Positions 29,960-38,177 of a stretch of 64,000 nt of DNA are shown piece after piece. Location: NCBI RefSeq assembly GCF_900177725.1, contig NZ_FXAT01000003.1, positions 558,001-622,000 of the forward strand. Reading direction: 5' to 3'. The stretch is from Paraburkholderia susongensis (lineage in GTDB: Bacteria; Pseudomonadota; Gammaproteobacteria; Burkholderiales; Burkholderiaceae). Each line of letters begins with the position of its first letter. Position 1 is the stretch's first letter. The notes under the pieces were generated by a model. It had not been told where the DNA came from. It saw only the letters and a program-made list of their open reading frames with translations, and searched no databases. Position numbers and translations under genes: made by a program.

Positions 29960-30788
29960 CGCTGCCGACGCGCTCGCAGCACCGGGATCGGACAAGAACG
30001 GGACTGGACGCTGCGGGGAGCATTTGCGCTTTGCGCAAACGTTTGAATGGACGAAAAAAAAGCGGGCCTGGAGCCCGCTAAAAACCACACGCTACGGGGT
30101 TAGCGCGAGGAGACCAAAGAAGGGACCGGATATCACGGCGACCCTGCGCCGACTACGGCCCCAACAAGGATGCCCCTTCACAGGGCTTCGGCAAACGCCG
30201 ACCGGCAAGTGCATCGTATCCGCTCACACCACGCACCCAGCCACATCCGTGTTGAAACCGTTGAGGGCATTGTGGGCGAATTAGCCTATGAACGCCGTAA
30301 CAAAGTGTTTCAGGTTGTAACGCCCGCCAGATAAGGCGTTGCAGGATTTATTGCCAAAATAAAACGTCTGAAAGGCAATTTTTACCGATGACTGTAACGC
30401 AATTTCATACGCATGATTGATGCCATTCGTGACGCATATCTCGACGTAAATCGTTCAGTCGATTCCGCATGAAATCGTTGCATACGCATCCTTTGCACGG
30501 CGAGTTCCCCGTGTTACAAGAACTTCGCGATCACCCGAAAATTCCTCTGGCGAAACTAAAGGCGTGTGTTGCGTCGCGATACTTTTATTCCCATTGCCTG
30601 GCGTATAAAAAGGGGGCGGATTGAATACTTTCAGATTCCCCCTGTCTGCTGATTCTGGCCGGCGGCGTCGTGGTTGGTTACATGATCGTTCCCCTTCCAA
30701 ACGACACCTTTCCGTTTCGAGTGGCCGCCTGCATCTCCATCACAAATAGGGGCAGACGGCCAGGAAAACAGCGTCAGAAACAGCGCTC
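29960..30788 (-). other. long gene-free stretch; candidate minus-strand noncoding RNA
   Basis: These 829 bases between the acyl-CoA synthetase and the minus-strand pheC-like gene contain no credible protein gene on either strand. A small hairpin TTTGCGC-TTT-GCGCAAA lies at 30023-30039, and a clear minus-strand intrinsic terminator at 30054-30084. The 200 bases that a minus-strand transcript would cross before that terminator are GC-rich with many possible stems. I could not match it to 6S RNA, SRP RNA, tmRNA or RNase P by eye. Confidence 0.45.
30054..30084 (-). terminator. minus-strand intrinsic terminator
   Basis: On the minus strand AGCGGGC-TCCAG-GCCCGCT is followed by eight T residues. 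The preceding bases are TTTTT, so the only sensible direction is minus. The nearest minus-strand gene ends 700 bases away, so it may end an unannotated RNA. Confidence 0.75.
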
Positions 30789-31577
30789 TTACTTCAGCCA
30801 CTTATCCGAAATGGCCTGATATTCGCCGGTCGCCCGCGCGAGGTGCAGCCACTGGTCGACATACTGCTGGAACGCCACGTCGCCGCGCGGCAGCAGCCAT
30901 GCCTTTTCGCCGTACTGGAACGGCTTGTCCGGATGCACCGAGCACAGACCCGGATTCAGCTTCTGCTGCAACAGGGTTTCCGACGCATCCGTCACCATCA
31001 CGTCCGCTTTCCCGGCGAGGATCTGCTTGAAGATCGTCACGTTGTCCGGATAAACGGTCACATTCGCGTGTGGGAAGTACTGCTTCGCGAACTTCTCGTT
31101 CGTGCCGCCCGGATTGACGATCACGCGCGTGGCGGGCTGGTCGATCTGCGCGACCGTCTGATACTTGTTCACGTCGTCGCAGCGGACGATCGGCGTCTTG
31201 CCGTCGATCATGTACGCCTGCGTGAAGAACGCACGCTTCTGCCGCTCGAGCGTAGGCGACACCCCGCCTATACCGATATCGCACTTCGCGACAAAGTCGT
31301 TCATCAGGTTCGACCACGATGTCTTGACGAGCTCGAGCTTCACCCCGAGCGATTTGGCGAGCGACTCCGCCATGTCGATGTCGATGCCCTCGAACTGGCC
31401 ATCCCCTTTGTAGAACGAGTAAGGCTTGTAGTCGCCGGTCGTGCACGCGCGCAGTGTGCCGCGGCTGATGACTTCGTCGAGGCGGGACGGCGCGGCGGCG
31501 GTTTGCGCGCTGGCTGCGCCTACGTGCATCAAAACGCCGGCAAGCGCGCCGAGCATTGCGAGTGCTGCCTTGTTCAT
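30789..31577 (-). CDS. pheC: periplasmic cyclohexadienyl/arogenate dehydratase, PheC-like
   Basis: The 262-residue protein has a signal peptide (cut near ASA-Q25) and the type II periplasmic-binding fold of solute-binding family 3. It matches Pseudomonas PheC closely, from memory: RLDEVISRGTLRACTTGDYKPYSF, TSWSNLMNDF, IVNPGGTNEKFAKQYF, VYPDNVTIFKQI, YVDQWLH. The Glu of VTDASE (residue 200), equivalent to the catalytic Glu of PheC, is present. PheC decarboxylates and dehydrates prephenate or arogenate to phenylpyruvate or phenylalanine in the periplasm. No ABC permease or ATPase is adjacent, which favours the enzyme over a transporter subunit. A plain amino-acid-binding protein remains possible. 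Confidence 0.78.
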   Translation of the reverse strand: MNKAALAMLGALAGVLMHVGAASAQTAAAPSRLDEVISRGTLRACTTGDYKPYSFYKGDGQFEGIDIDMAESLAKSLGVKLELVKTSWSNLMNDFVAKCDIGIGGVSPTLERQKRAFFTQAYMIDGKTPIVRCDDVNKYQTVAQIDQPATRVIVNPGGTNEKFAKQYFPHANVTVYPDNVTIFKQILAGKADVMVTDASETLLQQKLNPGLCSVHPDKPFQYGEKAWLLPRGDVAFQQYVDQWLHLARATGEYQAISDKWLK

Positions 31578-31853
31578 CGAGTCTCCTTGTAGTGTGTAAT
31601 TAGCTGGTAAGGCTGACGGATAGTAGCCCGCCGATGCGAGCTTGAACATCGGCCGTTCAGCCAGGGCCGGCCGAGCCATGAGAGACGGGCGGCCGCGAAT
31701 CGCACGCCGGTTGCGCCTGAGCCGAGCTTCGGCTGCCAATAAATCGGCTTCACACGCCACGAGCGCAATAGTTATTGGCCCGATCACGCGCAATGCGGCG
31801 AGCCTGGTCCGGTAAAATGGGTCTTTGCCCTTAGTCCTTCTGTCGTACGCAAC

Positions 31854-32954
31854 GTGGCCCATCAACTTCTGAACGATACTTTCCTGCGCGCGCTGCTGCG
31901 CCAGCCTACCGACTACACGCCGATCTGGCTGATGCGGCAGGCTGGCCGCTATCTGCCGGAATACAACGCCACGCGCAGCCGCGCGGGCAGTTTCCTCGGA
32001 CTGGCGAAGAACCCGGCCTTCGCGACGGAAGTCACGCTGCAGCCGCTCGAACGCTATCCGCTCGACGCCGCGATCCTGTTCTCCGACATCCTGACCGTGC
32101 CCGATGCGATGGGCCTCGGTCTCGAGTTCGTCAACGGCGAGGGGCCGAAATTTGCCCGCCCGGTGCGTACCGAAGACGACGTGGCGCGCCTCGCGGTCCC
32201 GGACATCGACGCGGAGCTGCGCTACGTGACCGACGCCGTGCGCGAAATCCGCGTGGCGCTCAACGACGCGCAAGGCCGCCAGCGCGTGCCGCTGATCGGC
32301 TTTTCGGGCAGCCCGTGGACGCTCGCGTGCTACATGGTCGAAGGCGGCGGCTCGGCGGATTTCCGCACCGTCAAATCGATGCTCTATGCACGTCCTGACC
32401 TGCTGCACCGGATTCTCGACGTCAACGCGCGCTCGGTCGCGGCTTACCTGAACGCGCAGATCGAAGCAGGCGCGCAAGCCGTGATGATTTTCGACACGTG
32501 GGGCGGGGCGCTTGCGGATGGCATTTATCAACGTTTTTCGCTGCACTACATCGAGCAGGTGGTAAGCCAGTTGAAGCGCGAACACGACGGCGAGAAGGTC
32601 CCGGTGATCGCGTTCACGAAGGGCGGCGGCCTGTGGCTCGACGACATCGCGGCGAGCGGTGTCGACGCGGTCGGGCTCGACTGGACCGTGAATCTGGGTA
32701 AGGCGCGTGAGCGCGTGGGCGGCAAGGTTGCGCTTCAGGGCAATATCGACCCGTCCGTGCTGTTTGCGCCACCCGCCGCGATTCGCATGGAGGCGCGCGC
32801 GGTGCTCGACAGTTTTGGGAATCATCCGGGGCACGTTTTCAACCTCGGTCACGGCATCTCGCAGTTCACGCCACCCGAGCATGTCGCCGAACTGGTCGAC
32901 GAAGTGCATCGTCACAGCCGCGCGATTCGAAGCGGCGCGCATGCACCAGCGTGA
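31854..32954 (+). CDS. hemE: uroporphyrinogen decarboxylase
   Basis: The 366-residue cytoplasmic enzyme of haem synthesis removes four carboxylates from uroporphyrinogen III to give coproporphyrinogen III. Signature 1 [15 protein letters not shown] is at residues 23-37, and signature 2 [19 protein letters not shown] follows. Start is GTG at 31854. It is divergent from the pheC-like gene, with 276 bases between for both promoters. Confidence 0.96.
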   Translation: MAHQLLNDTFLRALLRQPTDYTPIWLMRQAGRYLPEYNATRSRAGSFLGLAKNPAFATEVTLQPLERYPLDAAILFSDILTVPDAMGLGLEFVNGEGPKFARPVRTEDDVARLAVPDIDAELRYVTDAVREIRVALNDAQGRQRVPLIGFSGSPWTLACYMVEGGGSADFRTVKSMLYARPDLLHRILDVNARSVAAYLNAQIEAGAQAVMIFDTWGGALADGIYQRFSLHYIEQVVSQLKREHDGEKVPVIAFTKGGGLWLDDIAASGVDAVGLDWTVNLGKARERVGGKVALQGNIDPSVLFAPPAAIRMEARAVLDSFGNHPGHVFNLGHGISQFTPPEHVAELVDEVHRHSRAIRSGAHAPA

Positions 32955-33418
32955 GGCCGTAATCGTTACCATTTTTGTTGCGGTGCGGCGAAGTGGGCTC
33001 TCGGCCTAAGGACAAACGTGCCGTGTAGAGGCCGTCAGATGGCGGTCTTGTGATTGTCAAGACCTGACTTATGCACATCCGTCACGTTGCGGCGCGGTAG
33101 AGGCTTTGATCGTGCCCTGCCTCTTGCACTTTGTCGGCACATTTGATCTAAGCCTTGTCTGGCAAGGGTTTGCGGGAATCCAGGCGAAATGTGCGCAGCC
33201 CCACAGAAGGCCGTCGCGACGCCGTTTCCGGCCCTTCGGAGCAAAGTTCTTAACAAAGTTATCCACAGGGCAGCGAATCGAGTGCAATTGTTCAGCCGAA
33301 TCCAAAACTTAGCGGCGAAATTGAAGTTTTACTTTAACTTCGGCGGCGTCTCCTTGTACTCAGTCTGCTTCGCGATTCGGCCTGATGTCGCGCAGGCCTG
33401 TGAATTCCTCAGCGCCGC
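32955..33418 (+). other. intergenic stretch between hemE and priA
   Basis: No credible gene in 464 bases. It holds one exact DnaA box (33259-33267) and a small inverted repeat GAAGTT-TTACTTT-AACTTC about 60 bases further on. A clear intrinsic terminator for hemE was not seen. Confidence 0.4.
33259..33267 (+). promoter_or_regulatory. consensus DnaA box
   Basis: TTATCCACA is an exact DnaA box about 150 bases upstream of priA. It is a single copy with no cluster, so an origin is not implied. It could sense or titrate DnaA at the priA promoter. Confidence 0.4.
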
Positions 33419-35671
33419 GTGAGTGAAATGTTCGTCCGCGTCGCGCTCGACCATCCACTGCCGACCCTATTCGACTATCGCTGTGACACGCCCGAGGCGG
33501 CCGTGCCGGGCACGCTCGTCAGCGTGCCGTTCGGCAAGCGGCACGTGGTGGGGCTCGTCTGCGAGGTCGCTACCCAGAGCGAGGTGCCGGCCGAGCGCTT
33601 GCGCGCGGTGAGCGGCGTCTGCACGGCCTGTCCGCCGGTCTCGACGCAATGGTTGGGGCTTGCTGCGTTCGCGGCCGATTACTATCAGCGTGGTCTCGGC
33701 GAAGTGGCGTTGCCCGCGCTGCCGCAGGCGCTGCGCGACGCGTCGCGCTGGTCGCGGCTGTTCGCGCCGCAAGAGCGCTATCGCTTGACGCCCGAGGGCC
33801 GCGCGGCGCTGCCCGATGCGCTGCCTGTGCGCGCGACGGCGCTGCGAAAGCTCGCGCAGGCGCTCGCTGAAAGCGACTTCCTGCTTGCCGCCGATGCTCG
33901 CGCGCTGCATCCGAAGGCTTTGGCCGCGCTGGATACGTGGCAGGCGGCCGGCTGGGTGGCGCTCGACGTGATCGAGGCCGCCGCGATGCCGGCCGCCACC
34001 ACATTGCCGGGTGCGGATGCACCCGCGCCCACACTTCCCACGCTCACAGACGAACAGGCCAACGCCGTCGAAGCCATTCGCGACGCGGATGGCTTCGCGC
34101 CTTTCCTGCTGCACGGCGTGACCGGCAGCGGCAAGACGGAGGTGTATCTGCGCGCGCTCGCCGAAATTCTGGCCGCGAAGCCCGACGCGCAGGCGCTCGT
34201 GCTCGTGCCGGAAATCAACCTGACGCCGCAGTTCGAGGCGGCCTTCCGCGCGCGCTTCGCCGCGCTCGACGACACGGCTATCGTCACGCTGCACAGCGGC
34301 CTCGCGGAAGGCGAGCGCGCCCGCAACTGGTTCGCCGCGCACACGGGCCGCGCGCGCATCGTGCTCGGCACGCGGCTCGCGGTGCTCGCGTCGCTGCCGC
34401 AGCTCGCGATCATCGTCGTCGACGAGGAGCACGATCCGGCCTACAAGCAGCAGGAAGGTTTGCGCTACTCGGCGCGCGATCTGGCGATCTATCGTGCGAA
34501 GCAGCTTGGCGTGCCGGTCGTGCTGGGATCGGCGACGCCGTCGCTCGAAAGCTGGTGGCAGGCCGATCAGGGCCGCTACAAGCGGCTCACGCTGTCGCGC
34601 CGGGCAGTCGCCGACGCCGTACTGCCGACCGTGCGGCTCATCGATCTCGAAGACGAGCGCCGGCGCGGGCGAGCCTCGGTCGAAGGCCTGTCGGGGCCGC
34701 TGATCGCGGCGCTGAAGATGCGGCTCGAGCGCGGCGAGCAAAGCCTCGTGTTCCTGAACCGCCGCGGCTACGCGCCGCAACTCGCGTGCGACGCGTGCGG
34801 CTGGGTTGCCGGTTGTCCGCGCTGCAGCGCCTACGTCGTGCTGCACAAGCCCGAGCGCGCGCTGCGCTGCCATCACTGCGGCTGGGAGTCGCGCATTCCG
34901 CGCTCGTGCCCGGAGTGCGGCAACGTCGATATCGCGCCGATGGGGCGCGGCACACAGCGGGTCGAGGAAACACTCGCGAGCGCGGTGCCAGGCGCCCGCG
35001 TGCTGCGCATCGATGCCGACAGCACGCGCCGCAAAGGCAGTGCGCAAGCGCTTTTCTCCGACGTTCACGCCGGCGAGGTCGATATTCTGGTCGGCACGCA
35101 GATGATCGCGAAGGGGCACGATTTCCAGCGCGTCTCGCTGGTCGGGGTGCTGAACGCCGACACCGCGCTTTTTTCGCACGACTTTCGCGCGAGCGAGCGC
35201 CTGTTCGCGCAACTGATGCAGGTGAGCGGCCGCGCGGGCCGCGCGGGTCTGCCGGGCGAAGTGCTCGTGCAGACGCGTTATCCGCGTCACGCGCTCTATC
35301 ACGCGCTGGGCCGCCACGATTACGTGGGCTTTGCCAATGCGACGCTCGCCGAGCGGCGCGACGCCCACCTGCCGCCGTTCGTCTATCAGGCGATGCTGCG
35401 CGCCGAGGGCCGCACGCTGGAGGCCGCGCTCGCGTTCCTGCAGCAGGCCGCCGCCGAACTGGTCCACATTCCTGCCGCTGAGCGCGTGACTGTCTACGAC
35501 GCGGTGCCGCTGACCATCGTCAAGGTGATGCACGTGCACCGCGCGCAACTGCTGATCGAGAGCGCATCGCGCGCCGCGCTGCAGGCTACGCTGCGCGCGT
35601 GGCAGCCGCTGCTGCGCGGGCTCAAGGGCGTGCTGCGCTGGAATCTCGAAGTCGATCCGCTCGACATCTGA
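33419..35671 (+). CDS. priA: primosomal replication-restart helicase PriA
   Basis: The 750-residue superfamily-2 3'-5' helicase reloads DnaB at collapsed forks. An N-terminal 3'-DNA-binding domain (FVRVALDHPLPTLFDY) is followed by Walker A GVTGSGKTEVYLRA around 231-245, the DEEH box near 334, and the zinc region with paired CxxC motifs (CDACG, CPRC, CHHCG, CPECG) at about 457-501. Motif VI lies in LMQVSGRAGRAG. GTG at 33419 is used as start; ATG at 33428 is an alternative with no better ribosome site. Confidence 0.96.
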   Translation: MSEMFVRVALDHPLPTLFDYRCDTPEAAVPGTLVSVPFGKRHVVGLVCEVATQSEVPAERLRAVSGVCTACPPVSTQWLGLAAFAADYYQRGLGEVALPALPQALRDASRWSRLFAPQERYRLTPEGRAALPDALPVRATALRKLAQALAESDFLLAADARALHPKALAALDTWQAAGWVALDVIEAAAMPAATTLPGADAPAPTLPTLTDEQANAVEAIRDADGFAPFLLHGVTGSGKTEVYLRALAEILAAKPDAQALVLVPEINLTPQFEAAFRARFAALDDTAIVTLHSGLAEGERARNWFAAHTGRARIVLGTRLAVLASLPQLAIIVVDEEHDPAYKQQEGLRYSARDLAIYRAKQLGVPVVLGSATPSLESWWQADQGRYKRLTLSRRAVADAVLPTVRLIDLEDERRRGRASVEGLSGPLIAALKMRLERGEQSLVFLNRRGYAPQLACDACGWVAGCPRCSAYVVLHKPERALRCHHCGWESRIPRSCPECGNVDIAPMGRGTQRVEETLASAVPGARVLRIDADSTRRKGSAQALFSDVHAGEVDILVGTQMIAKGHDFQRVSLVGVLNADTALFSHDFRASERLFAQLMQVSGRAGRAGLPGEVLVQTRYPRHALYHALGRHDYVGFANATLAERRDAHLPPFVYQAMLRAEGRTLEAALAFLQQAAAELVHIPAAERVTVYDAVPLTIVKVMHVHRAQLLIESASRAALQATLRAWQPLLRGLKGVLRWNLEVDPLDI

Positions 35672-35840
35672 CGCCAGCGGCCAGATCACGCCCGCCATAC
35701 TTCTTTGCGTCATATCCATAGAGCGAATGATCGTTTCGCTTTGGGACGCCGCTCGCCTATAGTCGCGAAATCGGCGCATCTTCGGGCAAAACAACGATAA
35801 TTTCGCGCCGATGCCACTCCATTTTCCCGGGGCATCTGCA

Positions 35841-37283
35841 ATGAGCGACACCCATCACACCGCGCCCGCGGGCGCCGCGCCGGCCAACCAGCAAGGTACA
35901 CAAAGCGCGCAAACCACGACGAAAGGCAGCGGATTTTCCTTGACTGAAGACTGGCTCGCCGCAGGCGTCGGCCTGCTCGTAATCGTGATTGCGTGGGCGC
36001 TGTTCGCGTCCGGTGGCAGCATCAAGTGGCTTGCTGTTGCGCCGGCCAAATGGTCGGGCGTCGGCCAGGCCGCACAGGACTTCGTTCGCCATCTGCCGAA
36101 CTACGTCGCGCTATTCGCAGGCTTTGCGCTGCTATTCGGCGCGAGCATCGCTCTGCTGAAGCAGCGCGTTGGTGCGTTTCTGGCGGCGTTCCTCGTCGTG
36201 TTCGTCGCCTCGGCGCTGATTTTGACGCTCGGCGCGTGGGTTGACGCGTCGAAGTACAACCTCGAGCCGCCGCTCGTCGCGCTCGTGCTCGGTCTGCTGG
36301 TGTCGAATGTGTTTACTCCGCCCGAATGGCTGAACGCGGGCCTGCGTGTCGAGTTTTATATCAAGGTCGGCATCGTGCTGCTCGGCGCGACGCTGCCGTT
36401 CACGCTGCTCGTGTGGGCGGGCCCGGTCGCGGTCGCGCAGGCGAGCATCGTGTCGCTCGTGACGTTTTTCGTGATTTTCCTTGCCGCCCGGGCGTTCGGC
36501 CTCGATCGACGCTTCGCCGCCGTGCTCGGCGTGGGTGGCGCCGTGTGCGGCGTGTCGGCCGCGATCGCGATTGCCGGCGCGGTGCGGGCGAAGCGCGAGC
36601 AGGCGTCGGTTGCGATCACGCTGGTCGTGCTGTGGGCGATCGTGATGATCTTCGTGCTGCCGTTCGCGTCGCGCTCGCTCGGATTGCCGACGGCCATCGC
36701 CGGCGCATGGATCGGCACGTCCGAATTCGCCGATGCCGCTGGCATCGCTGCCGCGCAGGCCTACGGCGACTTCGCGCGGCACGCGGGCGGCGCGATCGCC
36801 GGCGCGCCGGACGCGTCGTTGCAGGCATTCACGCTGATGAAAGTCGTCGGCCGCGATATCTGGATCGGCATCTGGGCGTTCGTGCTCGCGATCGTCGCGA
36901 CGACGCGTTGGGACGCGCAGGAGAGCGGCGTGACGGCTCGCGCCCAGGCTGGCGAAATCTGGGCGCGCTTTCCGAAGTTCGTGATTGGTTTCGTGATCGC
37001 GTCGGCGCTCGTCACGTGGATCGCGAGTCACTACTCGCTTGCCGATTACCGCAAGGTCGTCACGCCCGAATTCGTCGCGCCGATCACCGTGCTGCGCACG
37101 TGGGCGTTCACGTTCTGCTTCCTCAGCATCGGGCTGACGACGCGTTTCCGCTCGCTCACCGCGACCGGCTTAAAACCGTTCCTCGCGTTCACGGCGGGGG
37201 TCGTGGTCAACATCGCGATCGGCTATGCGCTGTCGGCGCACGTGTTCGCCTCGTACTGGAACAGCCTGGGGCAGGGCTCGTGA
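35841..37283 (+). CDS. YeiH/UPF0324-family membrane protein
   Basis: The 480-residue membrane protein has about twelve hydrophobic helices. The family core includes LKVG-like YIKVGIVLLGATLPFTLL, GVGGAVCGVSAAIAIAGAVRAK, and AGAWIGTSEFADAAGIAAAQAYG, the conserved Cons_hypoth698 blocks. Typical members have about 340 residues. This one has an extra N-terminal region of about 130 residues with a Thr/Ala-rich cytoplasmic tail and two or three additional helices. Family members are annotated as putative sulfate or sulfonate exporters, but transport is not established. ATG at 35841 is preferred over one ten codons upstream. Confidence 0.85.
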   Translation: MSDTHHTAPAGAAPANQQGTQSAQTTTKGSGFSLTEDWLAAGVGLLVIVIAWALFASGGSIKWLAVAPAKWSGVGQAAQDFVRHLPNYVALFAGFALLFGASIALLKQRVGAFLAAFLVVFVASALILTLGAWVDASKYNLEPPLVALVLGLLVSNVFTPPEWLNAGLRVEFYIKVGIVLLGATLPFTLLVWAGPVAVAQASIVSLVTFFVIFLAARAFGLDRRFAAVLGVGGAVCGVSAAIAIAGAVRAKREQASVAITLVVLWAIVMIFVLPFASRSLGLPTAIAGAWIGTSEFADAAGIAAAQAYGDFARHAGGAIAGAPDASLQAFTLMKVVGRDIWIGIWAFVLAIVATTRWDAQESGVTARAQAGEIWARFPKFVIGFVIASALVTWIASHYSLADYRKVVTPEFVAPITVLRTWAFTFCFLSIGLTTRFRSLTATGLKPFLAFTAGVVVNIAIGYALSAHVFASYWNSLGQGS

Positions 37284-37681
37284 GCGTTCTCGCGAGCCGC
37301 TTCGCCGGCTGGTTTGCCGGCACGGCACACACACGTGACGGCGCGAGCACGCCGTGCTGCGCAGGTTGCCGCCATCGCGACGAGAATCGGGATGCGCTCG
37401 AGCGGCGCATTCCGGGGCTCGTCGCCTTCAGTTCAGGGTTTGGCGCGAGCGTCGGGGATAGCCGGCTGTGCCGCCGGCACGATCAGCTCGTGTCGCCGCG
37501 TGACGTCTGCGCATGCTTTGAGCCGAAGGCGTAGCCGCCCTCATCGCGCTGGTGCCGCGCTGATCGAGGCGCCTGCCACTAGCGCCCACGTCGCGCGACC
37601 GTAGAGGCGCAAATCCACGCACCTACGCACCCACGCACCAGCCTGCGCGCAAGCGGCTCTACGAGAGCCTCGTCCATCATC
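37284..37681 (+). other. intergenic stretch after the YeiH-family gene
   Basis: No supported gene in about 400 bases. It includes a short run of ACGCACC-like units near 37617-37650 (direct repeats of ACGCAC with small spacers). No T-run terminator for the upstream gene was identified. Confidence 0.35.
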
Positions 37682-37852
37682 TCAATCGTTCAGCGCGGTC
37701 CGCGTATTGCCCGCCGATGCGCGCGACGCCGCGCGCGTGCGTTCCTCGACCTCTTCGCGTCTGCTCGAGCCGCCGGTCGCGCCTCGAATGAAGAGCACCG
37801 CACAGGCCGCACACATCGCCCAGATGCCCAGTACCACCAGCCACTTTTCCAT
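37682..37852 (-). CDS. 56-residue single-pass membrane microprotein
   Basis: A small frame starting MEKWLVVLGIWAMCAACAVLFIRGATGG. One hydrophobic helix spans residues 4-22 and contains Cys14 and Cys17. A charged, Arg/Glu-rich tail (SSRREEVEERTRAAS) would lie in the cytoplasm. GAGGG sits about 8 bases before the ATG on the minus strand, and the frame stops cleanly at TGA. The composition is that of a genuine membrane anchor rather than a GC-rich random frame. Function unknown. It is divergent from putA and convergent with the YeiH-family gene. Confidence 0.65.
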   Translation of the reverse strand: MEKWLVVLGIWAMCAACAVLFIRGATGGSSRREEVEERTRAASRASAGNTRTALND

Positions 37853-38177
37853 CGCACTACCCTCGAAAACCCCGTTTATCTTTTTTTGCGTGCCCTCGAA
37901 CCAGAGGTTTGAGACCGCCCGTCGCCGTGCTTCTGTATATCGGCGCGCGAAGTGGTTTGATAAGGCTTATTGAGAAAAGAATCACGCCAGGGAAAATACC
38001 GATCGCAACTGCGACCGCCACGCGTTGCGCCATCGGCTGGAAACCCACGCTGCGTAAGGCTTCTCAAGAGGTGCAACCGCCGCATGGATTTGGTTGCACC
38101 TTTTTATTGGGAGGCGTACGATTCGCCGAACTTTTAGTCTTTCTCCGGGCAAGCGCCTGGCATCCAAAGAAGGAAAC
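37853..38177 (+). other. putA leader region with small hairpin and terminator
   Basis: No protein gene. It holds a hairpin CGCAAC...GTTGCG (38004-38009 with 38024-38029) and a strong intrinsic terminator at 38069-38105, only 73 bases before the putA start. Either a short RNA is made here or putA transcription is attenuated. A possible promoter TTGAGA around 37970 is weak. Confidence 0.45.
38069..38105 (+). terminator. intrinsic terminator in front of putA
   Basis: Arms AGGTGCAACC (38069-38078) and GGTTGCACCT (38092-38101) pair perfectly around a 13-base loop, and a T-run follows to 38105. There is no plus-strand gene within 780 bases upstream. Confidence 0.8.

Noticed and set aside
31578-32972. 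Upstream extension of the pheC-like frame on the minus strand over hemE.
   Set aside because: The part before the ATG at 31577 is antisense to hemE. The signal peptide begins exactly at that ATG.
37617-37650. Short ACGCACC-like repeats that might suggest a CRISPR or minisatellite.
   Set aside because: The units are only 6-8 bases with few copies and no regular spacers; it is a simple-sequence stretch.
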